From Chthonomonas sp. UBA2362 (lineage in GTDB: Bacteria > Armatimonadota > Fimbriimonadia > Fimbriimonadales > Fimbriimonadaceae): a stretch of 64,000 nucleotides of DNA. The translations under genes were made by a program, and so were the position numbers. Shown here one piece after another: positions 1 through 9,450 of the stretch. Location of the stretch: the NCBI GenBank assembly GCA_002344135.1, contig DDTO01000004.1, positions 172,473 through 236,472 on the forward strand. The letters run 5' to 3'. The notes beneath the pieces are model-generated. The model was not told the origin of the DNA and did not search any database. It worked only from the letters and a program-made list of their open reading frames with translations. How positions within the stretch are numbered: position 1 is the first letter of the stretch; every line of letters starts with the position of its first letter.

Positions 1-3000
1 ACGACACCTGAGTCGATCCTGCCGGAATAGTGACGGTAGCCGGTATCCCGACCACGCCGCTACTTGCCGTCAGGTTGAACTCGATGTCGTCGGGTCTGGC
101 TGCCTGGATGGACAGGGTTCCCGTGGCATCGAATCCGCCGGTCACGCTTGGAGGCGTGATGATGAGCTGCAATCCTAGCGTCGGCTCGCGGACGATTAGC
201 GTCGCCTGCCTGGATATATAGCCGGGCTTGCTCGCCGTCACCGTCATTGCCTGGGTTTGAGAGACCGAGTTCGTCTGAATGAAGAACGTCTCGGAAGTCG
301 TCGATCCAGGTGGTACGAAGACGGTCGCTCGATCGATCGTTCCTGCGACCGGGTTGCTGTTCGTCAGGACGACGTTCAGCCCGCTCGGCGCTGCGGGTCG
401 GGTGAGGTTCACCCTGCCGGAGACCACAGCGCCACCGATCACGTCGTTTGGCGTGAGGACGATCGAACTCAACTGGGTGTGATCGATACCAAGGCTGCCT
501 TCGATCGCCCCGCCAGGGCCGGTCGCTCTGAGTCGGACGACGCCGTTATTGGGGACGAATCCCGTTTGGACATCGAACTCGACGAAGTTCAGGCCCGCCG
601 GGACGGTCACCGTTGGCGGGAAGGTTACGTTGGCGAATCCCGAAACTCGCGTGATCGTGAGGATCGTGTCGGTCGGAACCGCGCCTTGGAGGACGACCCT
701 CGCTCGCGACGGTTCGCCACCGGTCACCCGGGTAGGGTTGAAGAGGAACTGCTGGAAGGCCGCGGGCAGGACGTTTATCACCTGCGAACGCGCCATACCC
801 AGATACTGAGCAGTGAGCTGAACCTGGGTCAGAGTTGTAACGGCCATTGTCTGGATGTCGAAAATCGCCGTCGTCTGACCCTCCGGTACGGTGACCGTGT
901 CGGGCATGGTGACCACGAGCGGGTTGCCGCTATACAGACTGACCTCGGCTCCGCCGGTCGGGGCCGCCTGGAAGAGCGTCACACGGCCGGTGATCGCGTT
1001 GCCTCCGAACACGTTGATGTTCGAAACGGTCAATGCGCTCAAGTACGGGGCAACGACGAGCGCCGCTTCCACCGAACGAGCCTCAAAGCTTGCGGTCACC
1101 TTTGTGATGAACGTCTCGAGCACCGCCGTGGTGTCGCACTGGAAGGTGATCTGAGTGTCGCCCTCAGGGATGAACACGGTGTCCGGAATCGTGACGATTT
1201 CAGGGTGACTCGTCTCGAGGTGGATGATCGCGCCACCGGGCGACGCAGGACCGCTGAGAGTGATCGTGCCGGTAGCGGACTGCGTCCCCGCCACTTCGCG
1301 CGGGTCGATGACCAGCGTATCCATAACGATCGGCACGCGGATATGCAGTTTGCCGAGGAACGCGTCGGACCAAGCTTTCGGCGGAATGTTGGGTGCCGGA
1401 CGGTCATTGATCATGAACGTGCGGAAGATGTCCGCCGTGGTGGGGAAGGCATCCTTTCCACCTTCTGTCCATGAGTTCGTTCGTCCCGCGATATAGAGGC
1501 TTCGCGACGGGTCGAGCGCACAGCCAAACGCCTCCTCGCCCTCTTCGCCGCCGATGTACGAGCCCCAAAGGATGTTGGAGCCCGAATCGTTGAAGGCGAG
1601 AATGAACCCGTCTCCATCGAACCAGTCATTGGGGAAGTTCGGTCCCGCGAAGTCAGGCTGGAAGGTATTGGGGTCGGCGGGAATGGTGAGGCCGCCGGCC
1701 TGGGAGTATCCCACGATGTAGGCGACACCCGTATCGTCGATTCGGAGGGCATTCGGGTAGTTGTTGCCTGCCGAGCCGATGAGCGTGCTATAGACGAGCC
1801 TCGTTCCGTCCCGGAAGAACCGGGTTAAGAACGCGTCGACGCCGTTGTTGTACTGGCGATCGAACGCTCCCAGGGTGGTCGGGAAGTTCGTCGAGCGAGA
1901 CGTGCCCGTGACGAATGCGTCGCCCTGCGGGTCGACGCCGACCTTAACGTAGCCATAGAAGAATCGGAAGAAGCCAGAGAGCGGATTGAAGATGTTCGGC
2001 TTGAGGTAGTCGATCCATCCGATGTTCACGCCATCGTCGCAGGCGAAAAAGCCGCCGTCGTTACCATTGCCGCCAAGGACGGTGGCATAGGTGCGCTCGC
2101 TGCCATTGGGTGGAAGGCGGAGCAGGAAGCAATCCCGCCCCAGGATCGAGCGGTCGAACGCGCCAGGTGTGGTTACGAAAACGCCAGCCGTCGTTGGCAG
2201 CCCCGTTGAGTTCGTCGCGCCGGACACATAGATGTTGTCGTCATCGTCGAGCGCGAGGCCTTGGCACTGGTCAGCGCTTCGACCTCCCATGTAGGTGCTA
2301 AACGTGAACGCCGTACCTACCGAGTTGATCTTTGTGATGAACCCATCCCAGCCTGGATCGCGGATGGGCGGGAGGGCGAATGGACCGGCAAACGTCGTTT
2401 GGAGCGCGCCCAGGGTCACCGGGAAGTTGGCAGCGGTGGTAAAGCCACAAATCGTGGCAGCACCGGTGCTGTCGACGACGATATCGATCGCGCACTCGGA
2501 TGACTGTGGATTGAGGGGGCCGTTCGACGGATCCATCGGGTCGCGGAAGAATTTTCCGGTCTCGAGGCCGCCGCAATAGGTGCCGTACATCATCGAGGAG
2601 CCGTCGGCCGACAGCTTGAAGATGAACGCATCGCTATAGCCCGGATAGAAATCGTCCAGCGGGAATGTGCCGCCCGCGTTGTTGGGCTGCGGAGCCAGCA
2701 AGCTCGTCGGGAAATCGTTGGACCGCGTAATGCCCGTAATGTAGGCGTTGCCGTCGTCGTCGATGTCGATCGCGGTGGCGACGTCGTCGAATGCGCCTCC
2801 CACGAACGTGCTCCAGATGATGTCGACGGCGTCGGTGCTGAACTTCGTGACGAACGCGTCGGTCGCGGCGATAAACTCGTCGAACGCCCCAAACGACGTC
2901 GGGAAGGTTGGCGCGAAGGTCGCGCCGCAAGTGTAGGCGAACCCGAGGTTGTCGGCGACCACGTCCAATCCTTGGTCGTCCCCGGGGGCGCCGAGCAGGG

Positions 3001-3751
3001 TGCCGTAGACCAGCGGGTCGATGACGAGCGGCCGCGACCGATCGTAGCTTCCCAATCGGAACTTGACGAGCCCGCCCTGGATCACGAACTCGGCGGACAC
3101 TCGCTTGCGCTGATTGCCGTACTGCTGGTAGGCGAACAGGCCGTCGATCGGAATCTCACCGAAGCGGGTCTTGACACCTAGACGCGATTCGCTGACCACC
3201 CTGACGCCTTCGACGCCGTTAAACCGCGTCGCGATTTGATTCGGGTCGGCACCGGGTTGGACGATGAAGTCGAAACGCGTCGTGCCTTTATCGTGGTACA
3301 CGCGGGCATCGACTCCCGGATAGACGTTCTCCATCCGAGCCTCATCGTAGCGGCGGACGCCATTGTAGGTGCCCCCTCGACGAACGTAGTTGTACACGCC
3401 CGGGTGAGTTCCGATACCGCGCATGGACGGCTGTGAGTTCGCGCCGACGAACTCCATCCCGAAGGCATGGGACTCGCGGCGGAACCGCGATTTCCACTGC
3501 CCGTCGGCGGTCGGTTTGGGAGTGGCGTCGCGATAAACCTTATAGACGAGTCCGTCTGCGGTTATCCAGACATCCATCCCTGGCAGTCCTGAATAAAACG
3601 CTGCCCTGCCATCCCACTGGCCCTTGTTCTCCACGAAACTCAGGGACCGGTCTGGACTCGGAATCTCCGTCTTGCCTTTGGGGGAGGCAAGAGCAGAGGC
3701 CGCACCCAGCGTGAGCAGGCTCAGGCATATGATTGCCTTGTTTCCAATCAC
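1..3751 (-). CDS. Giant secreted SBBP beta-propeller protein with beta-sandwich repeats (C-terminus outside window)
   Basis: The reading frame stays open from a GTG at 3751 to the window edge, about 1,250 codons, so the C-terminus is missing. The N-terminus is a signal peptide (Lys-5, hydrophobic stretch, ALAS). Next comes the F-V-E-N-K-G-Q-W motif of the DUF7948-type domain that precedes SBBP propellers, then several SBBP-like blades with G-x-A-Y-x-T/C-G followed by D-A-F-V-x-K/R. From about codon 770 there are about 85-aa beta-sandwich repeats, each with V-x-G-G..G-x-V/I-x-L..P-A-x-P..G near its start and P-x-x-V-x-V-P-x-G-x-T in the middle. Proteins of this kind are secreted or cell-surface and of unknown ligand. 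The repeats resemble those of the gene at 16052-19087, so the two are probably paralogues. The GTG start is chosen because it is the first start codon giving a full signal peptide. Confidence 0.85.
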   Translation of the reverse strand, partial: MIGNKAIICLSLLTLGAASALASPKGKTEIPSPDRSLSFVENKGQWDGRAAFYSGLPGMDVWITADGLVYKVYRDATPKPTADGQWKSRFRRESHAFGMEFVGANSQPSMRGIGTHPGVYNYVRRGGTYNGVRRYDEARMENVYPGVDARVYHDKGTTRFDFIVQPGADPNQIATRFNGVEGVRVVSESRLGVKTRFGEIPIDGLFAYQQYGNQRKRVSAEFVIQGGLVKFRLGSYDRSRPLVIDPLVYGTLLGAPGDDQGLDVVADNLGFAYTCGATFAPTFPTSFGAFDEFIAATDAFVTKFSTDAVDIIWSTFVGGAFDDVATAIDIDDDGNAYITGITRSNDFPTSLLAPQPNNAGGTFPLDDFYPGYSDAFIFKLSADGSSMMYGTYCGGLETGKFFRDPMDPSNGPLNPQSSECAIDIVVDSTGAATICGFTTAANFPVTLGALQTTFAGPFALPPIRDPGWDGFITKINSVGTAFTFSTYMGGRSADQCQGLALDDDDNIYVSGATNSTGLPTTAGVFVTTPGAFDRSILGRDCFLLRLPPNGSERTYATVLGGNGNDGGFFACDDGVNIGWIDYLKPNIFNPLSGFFRFFYGYVKVGVDPQGDAFVTGTSRSTNFPTTLGAFDRQYNNGVDAFLTRFFRDGTRLVYSTLIGSAGNNYPNALRIDDTGVAYIVGYSQAGGLTIPADPNTFQPDFAGPNFPNDWFDGDGFILAFNDSGSNILWGSYIGGEEGEEAFGCALDPSRSLYIAGRTNSWTEGGKDAFPTTADIFRTFMINDRPAPNIPPKAWSDAFLGKLHIRVPIVMDTLVIDPREVAGTQSATGTITLSGPASPGGAIIHLETSHPEIVTIPDTVFIPEGDTQITFQCDTTAVLETFITKVTASFEARSVEAALVVAPYLSALTVSNINVFGGNAITGRVTLFQAAPTGGAEVSLYSGNPLVVTMPDTVTVPEGQTTAIFDIQTMAVTTLTQVQLTAQYLGMARSQVINVLPAAFQQFLFNPTRVTGGEPSRARVVLQGAVPTDTILTITRVSGFANVTFPPTVTVPAGLNFVEFDVQTGFVPNNGVVRLRATGPGGAIEGSLGIDHTQLSSIVLTPNDVIGGAVVSGRVNLTRPAAPSGLNVVLTNSNPVAGTIDRATVFVPPGSTTSETFFIQTNSVSQTQAMTVTASKPGYISRQATLIVREPTLGLQLIITPPSVTGGFDATGTLSIQAARPDDIEFNLTASSGVVGIPATVTIPAGSTQVS

Positions 3752-3915
3752 CGTTGAAACACCTCGATACGCAGTATAGCGAAAACCTGACCGTCAGTCA
3801 ACGGAAGTCACCATGTGTTTGACGTTCCTAATGCCGGGAACGTCTTGCGGAATGTGGCTCCGAGCGCCTGTTTTTTTGTGCTCGATCCACGGCGACGTTC
3901 CGGGGTCGGGCTCGC

Positions 3916-3921
3916 TATAAT
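3916..3921 (+). promoter_or_regulatory. Candidate -10 box for the relA/spoT gene
   Basis: A perfect TATAAT lies in the divergent gap between the SBBP gene and the RelA/SpoT gene, about 76 bases before the latter's ATG. No convincing -35 box is seen 17 bases upstream, so this rests on the -10 match and its position. Confidence 0.4.
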
Positions 3922-3996
3922 AGAAAACCGGCTTTCAACGGCGAAAGCGGGCTTCCGTCTCGCCGTCCGCGGCGCGGCACGATTTGCGCGTCGACC

Positions 3997-6222
3997 ATGG
4001 CCGCCACCTACGAGATCCCCCATACCTGGGAGGAGCCCGAAGCCCTCCACGAACTGCTCAACCAAATCCGGGAGCAGCATTCCGAGGCGAACATCAACCG
4101 AATCCGGTTCGCGTACTTCTTCGCCGAGGAGGCGCATGCAGGTCAGGTTCGAAGCTCCGGGGAACCCTACATCACGCATCCCCTCGCCGTGGCAGAAATC
4201 CTGGCCGAACTCGGAATGGACGACGACTCCATCGTCGCCGGTCTCCTCCACGACGTCCTCGAGGACTGCCCCGACTGCACGCCCGCGAAGATCGCCGAGC
4301 TCTTTGGCCAGGACGTTCTGGATCTCATCGAGGGCGTGACGAAGCTCCAAATGAAGGCTCCCAGCGACGGCTCGGCCCGCCAGCGTGCCCTTGCAGAGAG
4401 CAATCGAGCCGCCGAGAGCCTGCGCAAGATGCTCCTCGCCATGGCCAAGGACGTGCGCGTAATGGTCATCAAGCTGGCCGATCGCCTCCACAACATGCGA
4501 ACGCTGGACAGCCTTCAACCCGAACGGCGAACCCGGATAGCGGCCGAGACTGCCGACATCTACGCCCCACTTGCTGCCAGGCTCGGCATCTGGCAAATCA
4601 AGTGGCAGTTGGAGGACTTGTCCTTCAAGCACCTCCACCCCAAGGAGTTTCAAGAGATCAGCGAGCGCGTCGCCAAGTCGCGCACGGTGCGGGAGGCCGA
4701 ACTCTCGGAGGCGATCCTGATGCTCAAGGAACGGCTCCAGGCGCGGGGAATAAAGAACGCCGAAGTCCACGGCCGTCCGAAACACCTCTTTAGCATCTTC
4801 AACAAGATCGCCAAGCAAGGCTTCGCCTTCGAGGAAATCCTAGACTTGCTCGCGATTCGAGTCATCCTCGAGCACCAGGACGAGTGCTACTTGGCGCTCG
4901 GCATCGTTCACGACCTTTGGGTACCGATGCCGGGGTTGTTCTACGACTATATCGCCAAGCCTAAGCCCAACGGGTATCAGTCCCTGCACACCAAGGTCGT
5001 CGGCCCGAACGGCGAGCCCCTCGAGGTGCAGATTCGAACGCGCGAGATGCACGACGTGGCCGAACACGGGGTCGCCGCGCACTGGACATACAAGGAGGGC
5101 CTCAAATCGGACGCGGCGGAGAGATTCACCCACCTTCGCGAGCAGCTTTTCGACTGGTCCAGCGATGCCCGAACCTCGAGCGACTTCCTTCGCTCGCTCT
5201 CGACCGATCTCTTTAGCGAGCAGGTTTTCGTGTTCACACCCAAGGGCGACGTTCTCGACCTGCCTAAGGACGCCACCCCGATCGACTTTGCCTTCCGGGT
5301 CCATACCGATCTTGGTCTTCGAGTCGTCGGCGCCAAAGTCAACGGAGTCATGGTTCCGCTGGGTACCACGCTCAAAAACGGCGACATCGTCGAACTCGTG
5401 ACCCGTAACAACGCTCACCCGAGCCTGGACTGGTTGGAGTTTGCCAAGTCTTCGCACGCCAAGAGCAAGCTTCGTGCGTACTTCCGCAGGCGCAACAAGG
5501 GGGAGAACGCAACACGGGGACGCGATGCCCTCGACAAAGAACTCCGGGCTCTCGGTCTCGATCCGAAGGACTTTCTGGGCGATGAAAAACTCAAGGCCAT
5601 CGCCGAAACTCAGAGCGATTGCCAGACCTCCGAAGACCTCCTGGCCAAGGTCGGTGAAGGGCTGGTCAGCGTGCAGAGCGTCGTGGCCAAACTTCGCGGC
5701 GTTCCTCAAGGCAAGCCCGTGGCTGCCGACGTCATCAAGACCGAGAAGACACGCGAAGGGAAGGTCACCCTGGTCAAGGGTGGAATCGACAACGTCATGC
5801 TGCGGCGGGCCAAGTGCTGCGACCCTCTACCGGGTGAAGAAGTAGTCGGCTATATCACCCGCGGGCGGGGGATCATGCTCCACCGAAAGGTCTGTCCGAA
5901 CGCGATGAACTTCCTTACTTCGGAGCCGGATCGCCTCGTCGCACTCGATTGGCCCTCGGATGGGAGCCTCTACAGCGTCATGCTGAAGATCATTTCCGTG
6001 AACCGTCAGGGGCTCCTGATGGATGTCAGCACCATTTTCGGCGAGTCCAAGACGAACGTGAGCGCGGCCAAGATCAAGACGCTTCCCAACCAAACGGCCG
6101 AGATAGAGGTGACGATCGAAGTGGCCGACGTGGCTCAGCTCAACGCGCTCATGGGCAAGATTAGCCAGTTCCAGGACGTGATTTCGATTCTGCGGATGTT
6201 CGGCCGGACCGCGGCAAAGTGA
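3997..6222 (+). CDS. relA: RelA/SpoT bifunctional (p)ppGpp synthetase/hydrolase
   Basis: This is a full-length 741-aa RSH protein controlling the stringent response in the cytoplasm by making and degrading (p)ppGpp. In order: an HD hydrolase domain with the metal-binding H85-D86 pair in L-L-H-D-V-L-E-D and an upstream H-P-L-A-V-A; the synthetase domain (about 250-360) with G-R-x-K-H-L-F-S-I and Y-Q-S-L-H-T-K; a TGS domain (about 400-465, V-F-V-F-T-P-K-G-D); and a C-terminal ACT domain (about 665-741). Both catalytic halves look intact, so it should be bifunctional. No Shine-Dalgarno is evident before the ATG. It is a single-gene unit divergent from the SBBP gene. Confidence 0.95.
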   Translation: MAATYEIPHTWEEPEALHELLNQIREQHSEANINRIRFAYFFAEEAHAGQVRSSGEPYITHPLAVAEILAELGMDDDSIVAGLLHDVLEDCPDCTPAKIAELFGQDVLDLIEGVTKLQMKAPSDGSARQRALAESNRAAESLRKMLLAMAKDVRVMVIKLADRLHNMRTLDSLQPERRTRIAAETADIYAPLAARLGIWQIKWQLEDLSFKHLHPKEFQEISERVAKSRTVREAELSEAILMLKERLQARGIKNAEVHGRPKHLFSIFNKIAKQGFAFEEILDLLAIRVILEHQDECYLALGIVHDLWVPMPGLFYDYIAKPKPNGYQSLHTKVVGPNGEPLEVQIRTREMHDVAEHGVAAHWTYKEGLKSDAAERFTHLREQLFDWSSDARTSSDFLRSLSTDLFSEQVFVFTPKGDVLDLPKDATPIDFAFRVHTDLGLRVVGAKVNGVMVPLGTTLKNGDIVELVTRNNAHPSLDWLEFAKSSHAKSKLRAYFRRRNKGENATRGRDALDKELRALGLDPKDFLGDEKLKAIAETQSDCQTSEDLLAKVGEGLVSVQSVVAKLRGVPQGKPVAADVIKTEKTREGKVTLVKGGIDNVMLRRAKCCDPLPGEEVVGYITRGRGIMLHRKVCPNAMNFLTSEPDRLVALDWPSDGSLYSVMLKIISVNRQGLLMDVSTIFGESKTNVSAAKIKTLPNQTAEIEVTIEVADVAQLNALMGKISQFQDVISILRMFGRTAAK

Positions 6223-6391
6223 GCCTATGGGAATCCTTTTGCTTCTGCCGAGGGTATGGATAGGCATGCCGAACGGGGAGAACGTGCGAAGCGACGGGGG
6301 CGGCGAATCTGAGGAAACGGAGCCGCAGCTTGCGAACGATCTTCGCCCAGACGTCGTCTATAGCGGTGTCGTATCTTCGGAGGAGGCAACA

Positions 6392-6592
6392 ATGACAATT
6401 GGGCATCCAATCGGGTTGCAGCTCACCGAGGAAGAGGCGTTCGCACTGCTAGGCTTGTGTATGACGAGCCCCCAGCGGCTGGACGTCGTTTCCGAACAGG
6501 CACTGACCAAGCTGGCCATATTCTGTAAATCTCGTATGGAACACAGCCATCATAGCGCGCCGGCGCAGTGCGAGCTCGACGAGGCGGGGTAA
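6392..6592 (+). CDS. Small conserved-looking protein, unknown function
   Basis: This is a 66-aa cytoplasmic protein with no signal or membrane segment. I do not recognise a family. The frame is open further upstream, but the ATG at 6392 is preceded by a strong GGAGGAGG at 8 bases, so it is the likely start. The core L-T-E-E-E-A-F-A-L-L-G-L-C is an amphipathic helix, and the end is His-rich (H-S-H-H-S). The TAA stop sits in the loop of a terminator-like hairpin, which supports this being a real gene. It lies between relA/spoT and the acyl-CoA dehydrogenase. Confidence 0.6.
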   Translation: MTIGHPIGLQLTEEEAFALLGLCMTSPQRLDVVSEQALTKLAIFCKSRMEHSHHSAPAQCELDEAG

Positions 6593-6599
6593 CCCGCCT
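6582..6599 (+). terminator. Terminator-like hairpin at the end of the 66-aa gene
   Basis: A 7-bp GC-rich stem (AGGCGGG / CCCGCCT) with a GTAA loop contains the stop codon. A T-rich tail (TCGTACTTTTCG) follows within a few bases. The stem is short, so efficiency is uncertain. Confidence 0.5.
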
Positions 6600-6693
6600 T
6601 CGTACTTTTCGTCCGCGAAGTAAAATGGCCGTGAGGCCGGGAGCGCTCGCGAGCGTGCGCACTTCCGAGGACCCAAAGGAGTAGACACCACCG

Positions 6694-7812
6694 ATGCTGT
6701 TCGAACTTTGCCCCGAAGAGAGAGGGTTTCTCGATCGAGTCCGTACCTTTGTCGATCAAGAGGTCCTTCCCGAAACCCGCCGCTGGGAAGAGCAGACCGC
6801 CTTTCCCGACTCGATCTGGCCGCGCCTGGGCGGAGTGGGCCTACTCTCGATGACTGTCGGACGCGAGTGGGGCGGGGCATCCGTTTCGTGTTCGGCCTAT
6901 GTCGAGGCCTGCCGCGAGATCGCCAAGGGCGACCCCGCGCTCAGCATGAACATCGCCGCCATCAACGCCCTTTGCGCGGCCCACATCGAGCGCTTCGGCA
7001 GTGAAGAGCAGCGCAAGAAGTATCTGCCCGGCATCGTGAAGGGCGACATCAAGCTGGCTTGGGGCCTGACCGAGCCCGACGCCGGTTCCGATGCCCGTCG
7101 CGTGAAGTCGGTCGCCACCCCCATCGACGGCCGCGAGGGCTACTGGCACCTCAATGGCGAGAAGATGTTCATCACGAACGGCGGCAAGGCAGACCTCATC
7201 ATCCTCATCGCTCGCACCGGCGAGAAGGATCTGTCCGCATTCCTGATGGAGACGGACCAGTCCGGCTTCCAACTGACCGACCGCATTCACACGGTCGGGG
7301 TTCGAGCCTCGAATACGGTTCGCTTCTCGATGATCGACGCCGTCGGCTGGCACACGCCGTGCACCTTCGAGGAGGCGATCAGCCTGCTCTATCGTGGTCG
7401 ACTGGGCATCGCGGGTATGGCGGTCGGCATCGCAGAGAAAGCCTTCGAACTCACGGTCGATTATTCGAAGCAACGGGAGCAGTTCAACCGACGCCTCGCC
7501 GACATGCAAAGCGTGCAAAACATGATCGCCGACAGCGCGATGGAGATCGAGGCCGCCCGATTGCTCCTCCACAAGGGCGCGACGCTCTACGACCAGGGGG
7601 AGAACATAGTCACCATTTCCTCGATGGCCAAACTCTTCGCCAGCGAGACGGCTAATCGCGTCACGAACCGCGCCATTCAGATTCACGGCGGACGAGGAAT
7701 GACCTTCGAGTACCTCGTGGAGAAACTTTGGCGCGACGCGAAGCTCACCGAGATCGGCGAAGGCTGCAGCGAAATCCAGCGACTGGTGATTTCCAAGCAA
7801 GTCCTCCGTTAG
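6694..7812 (+). CDS. Acyl-CoA dehydrogenase
   Basis: This 372-aa FAD flavoenzyme oxidises an acyl-CoA at the alpha-beta position and passes electrons to an electron-transfer flavoprotein. The family signatures are L-T-E-P-D-A-G-S-D and G-E-K-M-F-I-T-N-G in the middle beta domain, Q-I-H-G-G-R-G in the C-terminal helical domain, and the catalytic glutamate E356 in G-E-G-C-S-E-I-Q-R, at the position of the medium-chain enzyme's base. The length is normal. A clear AAGGAG precedes the ATG. No beta-oxidation or ETF genes adjoin it, so the acyl chain (fatty acid or branched amino-acid derived) cannot be told. Confidence 0.93.
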   Translation: MLFELCPEERGFLDRVRTFVDQEVLPETRRWEEQTAFPDSIWPRLGGVGLLSMTVGREWGGASVSCSAYVEACREIAKGDPALSMNIAAINALCAAHIERFGSEEQRKKYLPGIVKGDIKLAWGLTEPDAGSDARRVKSVATPIDGREGYWHLNGEKMFITNGGKADLIILIARTGEKDLSAFLMETDQSGFQLTDRIHTVGVRASNTVRFSMIDAVGWHTPCTFEEAISLLYRGRLGIAGMAVGIAEKAFELTVDYSKQREQFNRRLADMQSVQNMIADSAMEIEAARLLLHKGATLYDQGENIVTISSMAKLFASETANRVTNRAIQIHGGRGMTFEYLVEKLWRDAKLTEIGEGCSEIQRLVISKQVLR

Positions 7813-7854
7813 AATCCGCCGCGAACGAGAGGCTTGGGAAGCGCCAGATCAGGC

Positions 7855-9393
7855 TTATCCAACCGATCCCTCGAGCGAGACCCCGAGCAACTTCTGCGCC
7901 TCGACCGCGAACTCCATCGGCAACTCCCGGAAGACGTCCTTGCAGAACCCGCTAACGATCATGTTCACGGCGTCTTCGGTCGGGATGCCGCGCTGATTGC
8001 AGTAGAAGATCTGATCCTCGCCGATCTTCGAGGTCGAGGCCTCGTGCTCGACGGTGGCGGTGGGGTTCTTGACCTCAATGTAGGGGAACGTGTGCGCTCC
8101 GCACCGATCGCCCATGAGCATCGAGTCGCACTGGGAGTAGTTCCGCGCGTTGTCGGCGCCAGGATTGATCTTGACGAGGCCGCGGTAGGTGTTCTGCCCG
8201 TTGCCGGCGCTGATGCCCTTGGCGACGATGGTCGAGCGGGTGTTCTTGCCGATGTGGATCATCTTGGTCCCGGTGTCCGCCTGCTGCTTGTTCGCGGTGA
8301 GGGCGACGCTGTAGAACTCGCCGATCGAGTTATCGCCGCGCAGGATGACGCTCGGGTACTTCCACGTGATCGCGCTGCCGGTCTCGACCTGGGTCCAGGT
8401 GATCTTGGAGTTGTCGCCTTTGCAGATGCCGCGCTTGGTGACGAAGTTGAAGATGCCGCCCTTGCCGGTCTTCGGGTCGCCGGGATACCAGTTTTGGACG
8501 GTGCTGTACTTGATGGTCGCGTCCTTGAGCGCGACGAGCTCGACGACGGCGGCGTGAAGCTGATTCTCGTCGCGCATCGGGGCGGTGCAGCCTTCAAGGT
8601 AGCTGACGTAAGCGCCCTCGTCGGCGATGATCAGCGTTCTCTCGAACTGGCCCGTGTTTTTGGCGTTGATGCGGAAGTACGTGCTCAGCTCCATCGGGCA
8701 GCGCACGCCCTTCGGCACGTACACGAACGAACCGTCACTGAAGACCGCACTATTCAGGGTCGCATAGTAGTTGTCGCTGTACGGCACGACGCTCCCGAGG
8801 TACTCGCGGACGAGATCGGGATGCTCCCGGATCGCTTCGCTGATCGAGCAGAAGATGATCCCCTCCTTGGCGAGGGCTTCCTTGAAGGTCGTCGCGACGC
8901 TGACCGAATCGAAGACGGCATCCACCGCGACGTTGGCCCGTGCGGCCATCGGTGCATTCTCGTTGGCCTCGGCTGCGCCGCGGACATTAAGCAGAATCTC
9001 TTGCTCCTTGAGCGGTATGCCGAGCTTTTCGAAGGTGCGCAGTAGTTCGGGGTCGGCGTCTTCCAGCGAGTTCAGCCGTGGCTTGTTTTTGGGCGCGGAG
9101 TAGTAGCTGATACTCTTCGGGTCCACCGGCTCGTACTTCACGTTCGGCCACTTCGGCTCGCTCATCGTCAGAAAGTGTCGGTATGCCTTCAGACGCCATT
9201 CCAGCATCCACTCCGGCTCCCCCTTCTTTTCGGACAGGCGACGGATGACGTCTTCGTTCAGACCCGGCTCGAAAGTGTCCGATTCGATGTCGGTGACGAA
9301 TCCTTCTTTGTATTCGCGGTCGGCCCAGGATTCCAACAAAAGGTCGTGCTCGGACTTCTCGTCGAGCACGTTCGTGCGATCAGTTTCGTTCAT
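7855..9393 (-). CDS. sufB: Fe-S cluster assembly scaffold SufB
   Basis: This 512-aa protein is the SufB subunit of the SufBCD scaffold, which builds Fe-S clusters in the cytoplasm. SufB-specific blocks include V-Y-V-P-K-G-V-R-C-P, A-Y-V-S-Y-L-E-G-C-T-A-P, T-V-Q-N-W-Y-P-G and the C-terminal G-F-C-K-D-V. The frame is open 17 codons further upstream, but the ATG at 9393 has a good GAAGGGA, so that start is preferred. It has an N-terminal extension of about 40 acidic residues. No sufC, sufD or sufS is beside it, which is unusual. It sits 57 bases after the Rieske/cytochrome b/Mo operon on the same strand, an Fe-S-rich product, so co-transcription is plausible. Confidence 0.93.
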   Translation of the reverse strand: MNETDRTNVLDEKSEHDLLLESWADREYKEGFVTDIESDTFEPGLNEDVIRRLSEKKGEPEWMLEWRLKAYRHFLTMSEPKWPNVKYEPVDPKSISYYSAPKNKPRLNSLEDADPELLRTFEKLGIPLKEQEILLNVRGAAEANENAPMAARANVAVDAVFDSVSVATTFKEALAKEGIIFCSISEAIREHPDLVREYLGSVVPYSDNYYATLNSAVFSDGSFVYVPKGVRCPMELSTYFRINAKNTGQFERTLIIADEGAYVSYLEGCTAPMRDENQLHAAVVELVALKDATIKYSTVQNWYPGDPKTGKGGIFNFVTKRGICKGDNSKITWTQVETGSAITWKYPSVILRGDNSIGEFYSVALTANKQQADTGTKMIHIGKNTRSTIVAKGISAGNGQNTYRGLVKINPGADNARNYSQCDSMLMGDRCGAHTFPYIEVKNPTATVEHEASTSKIGEDQIFYCNQRGIPTEDAVNMIVSGFCKDVFRELPMEFAVEAQKLLGVSLEGSVG

Positions 9394-9450
9394 ATGTTCC
9401 CTTCGCGAACGTCCACCCGGCGGCACCGGCATCACGTCGCTCACCCTATT

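Noticed and set aside
257..1474. 405-codon plus-strand open frame
   Set aside because: It lies opposite the SBBP gene frame, is very rich in Arg and Asp/Glu, and shows no domain; the minus frame has a signal peptide and family repeats.
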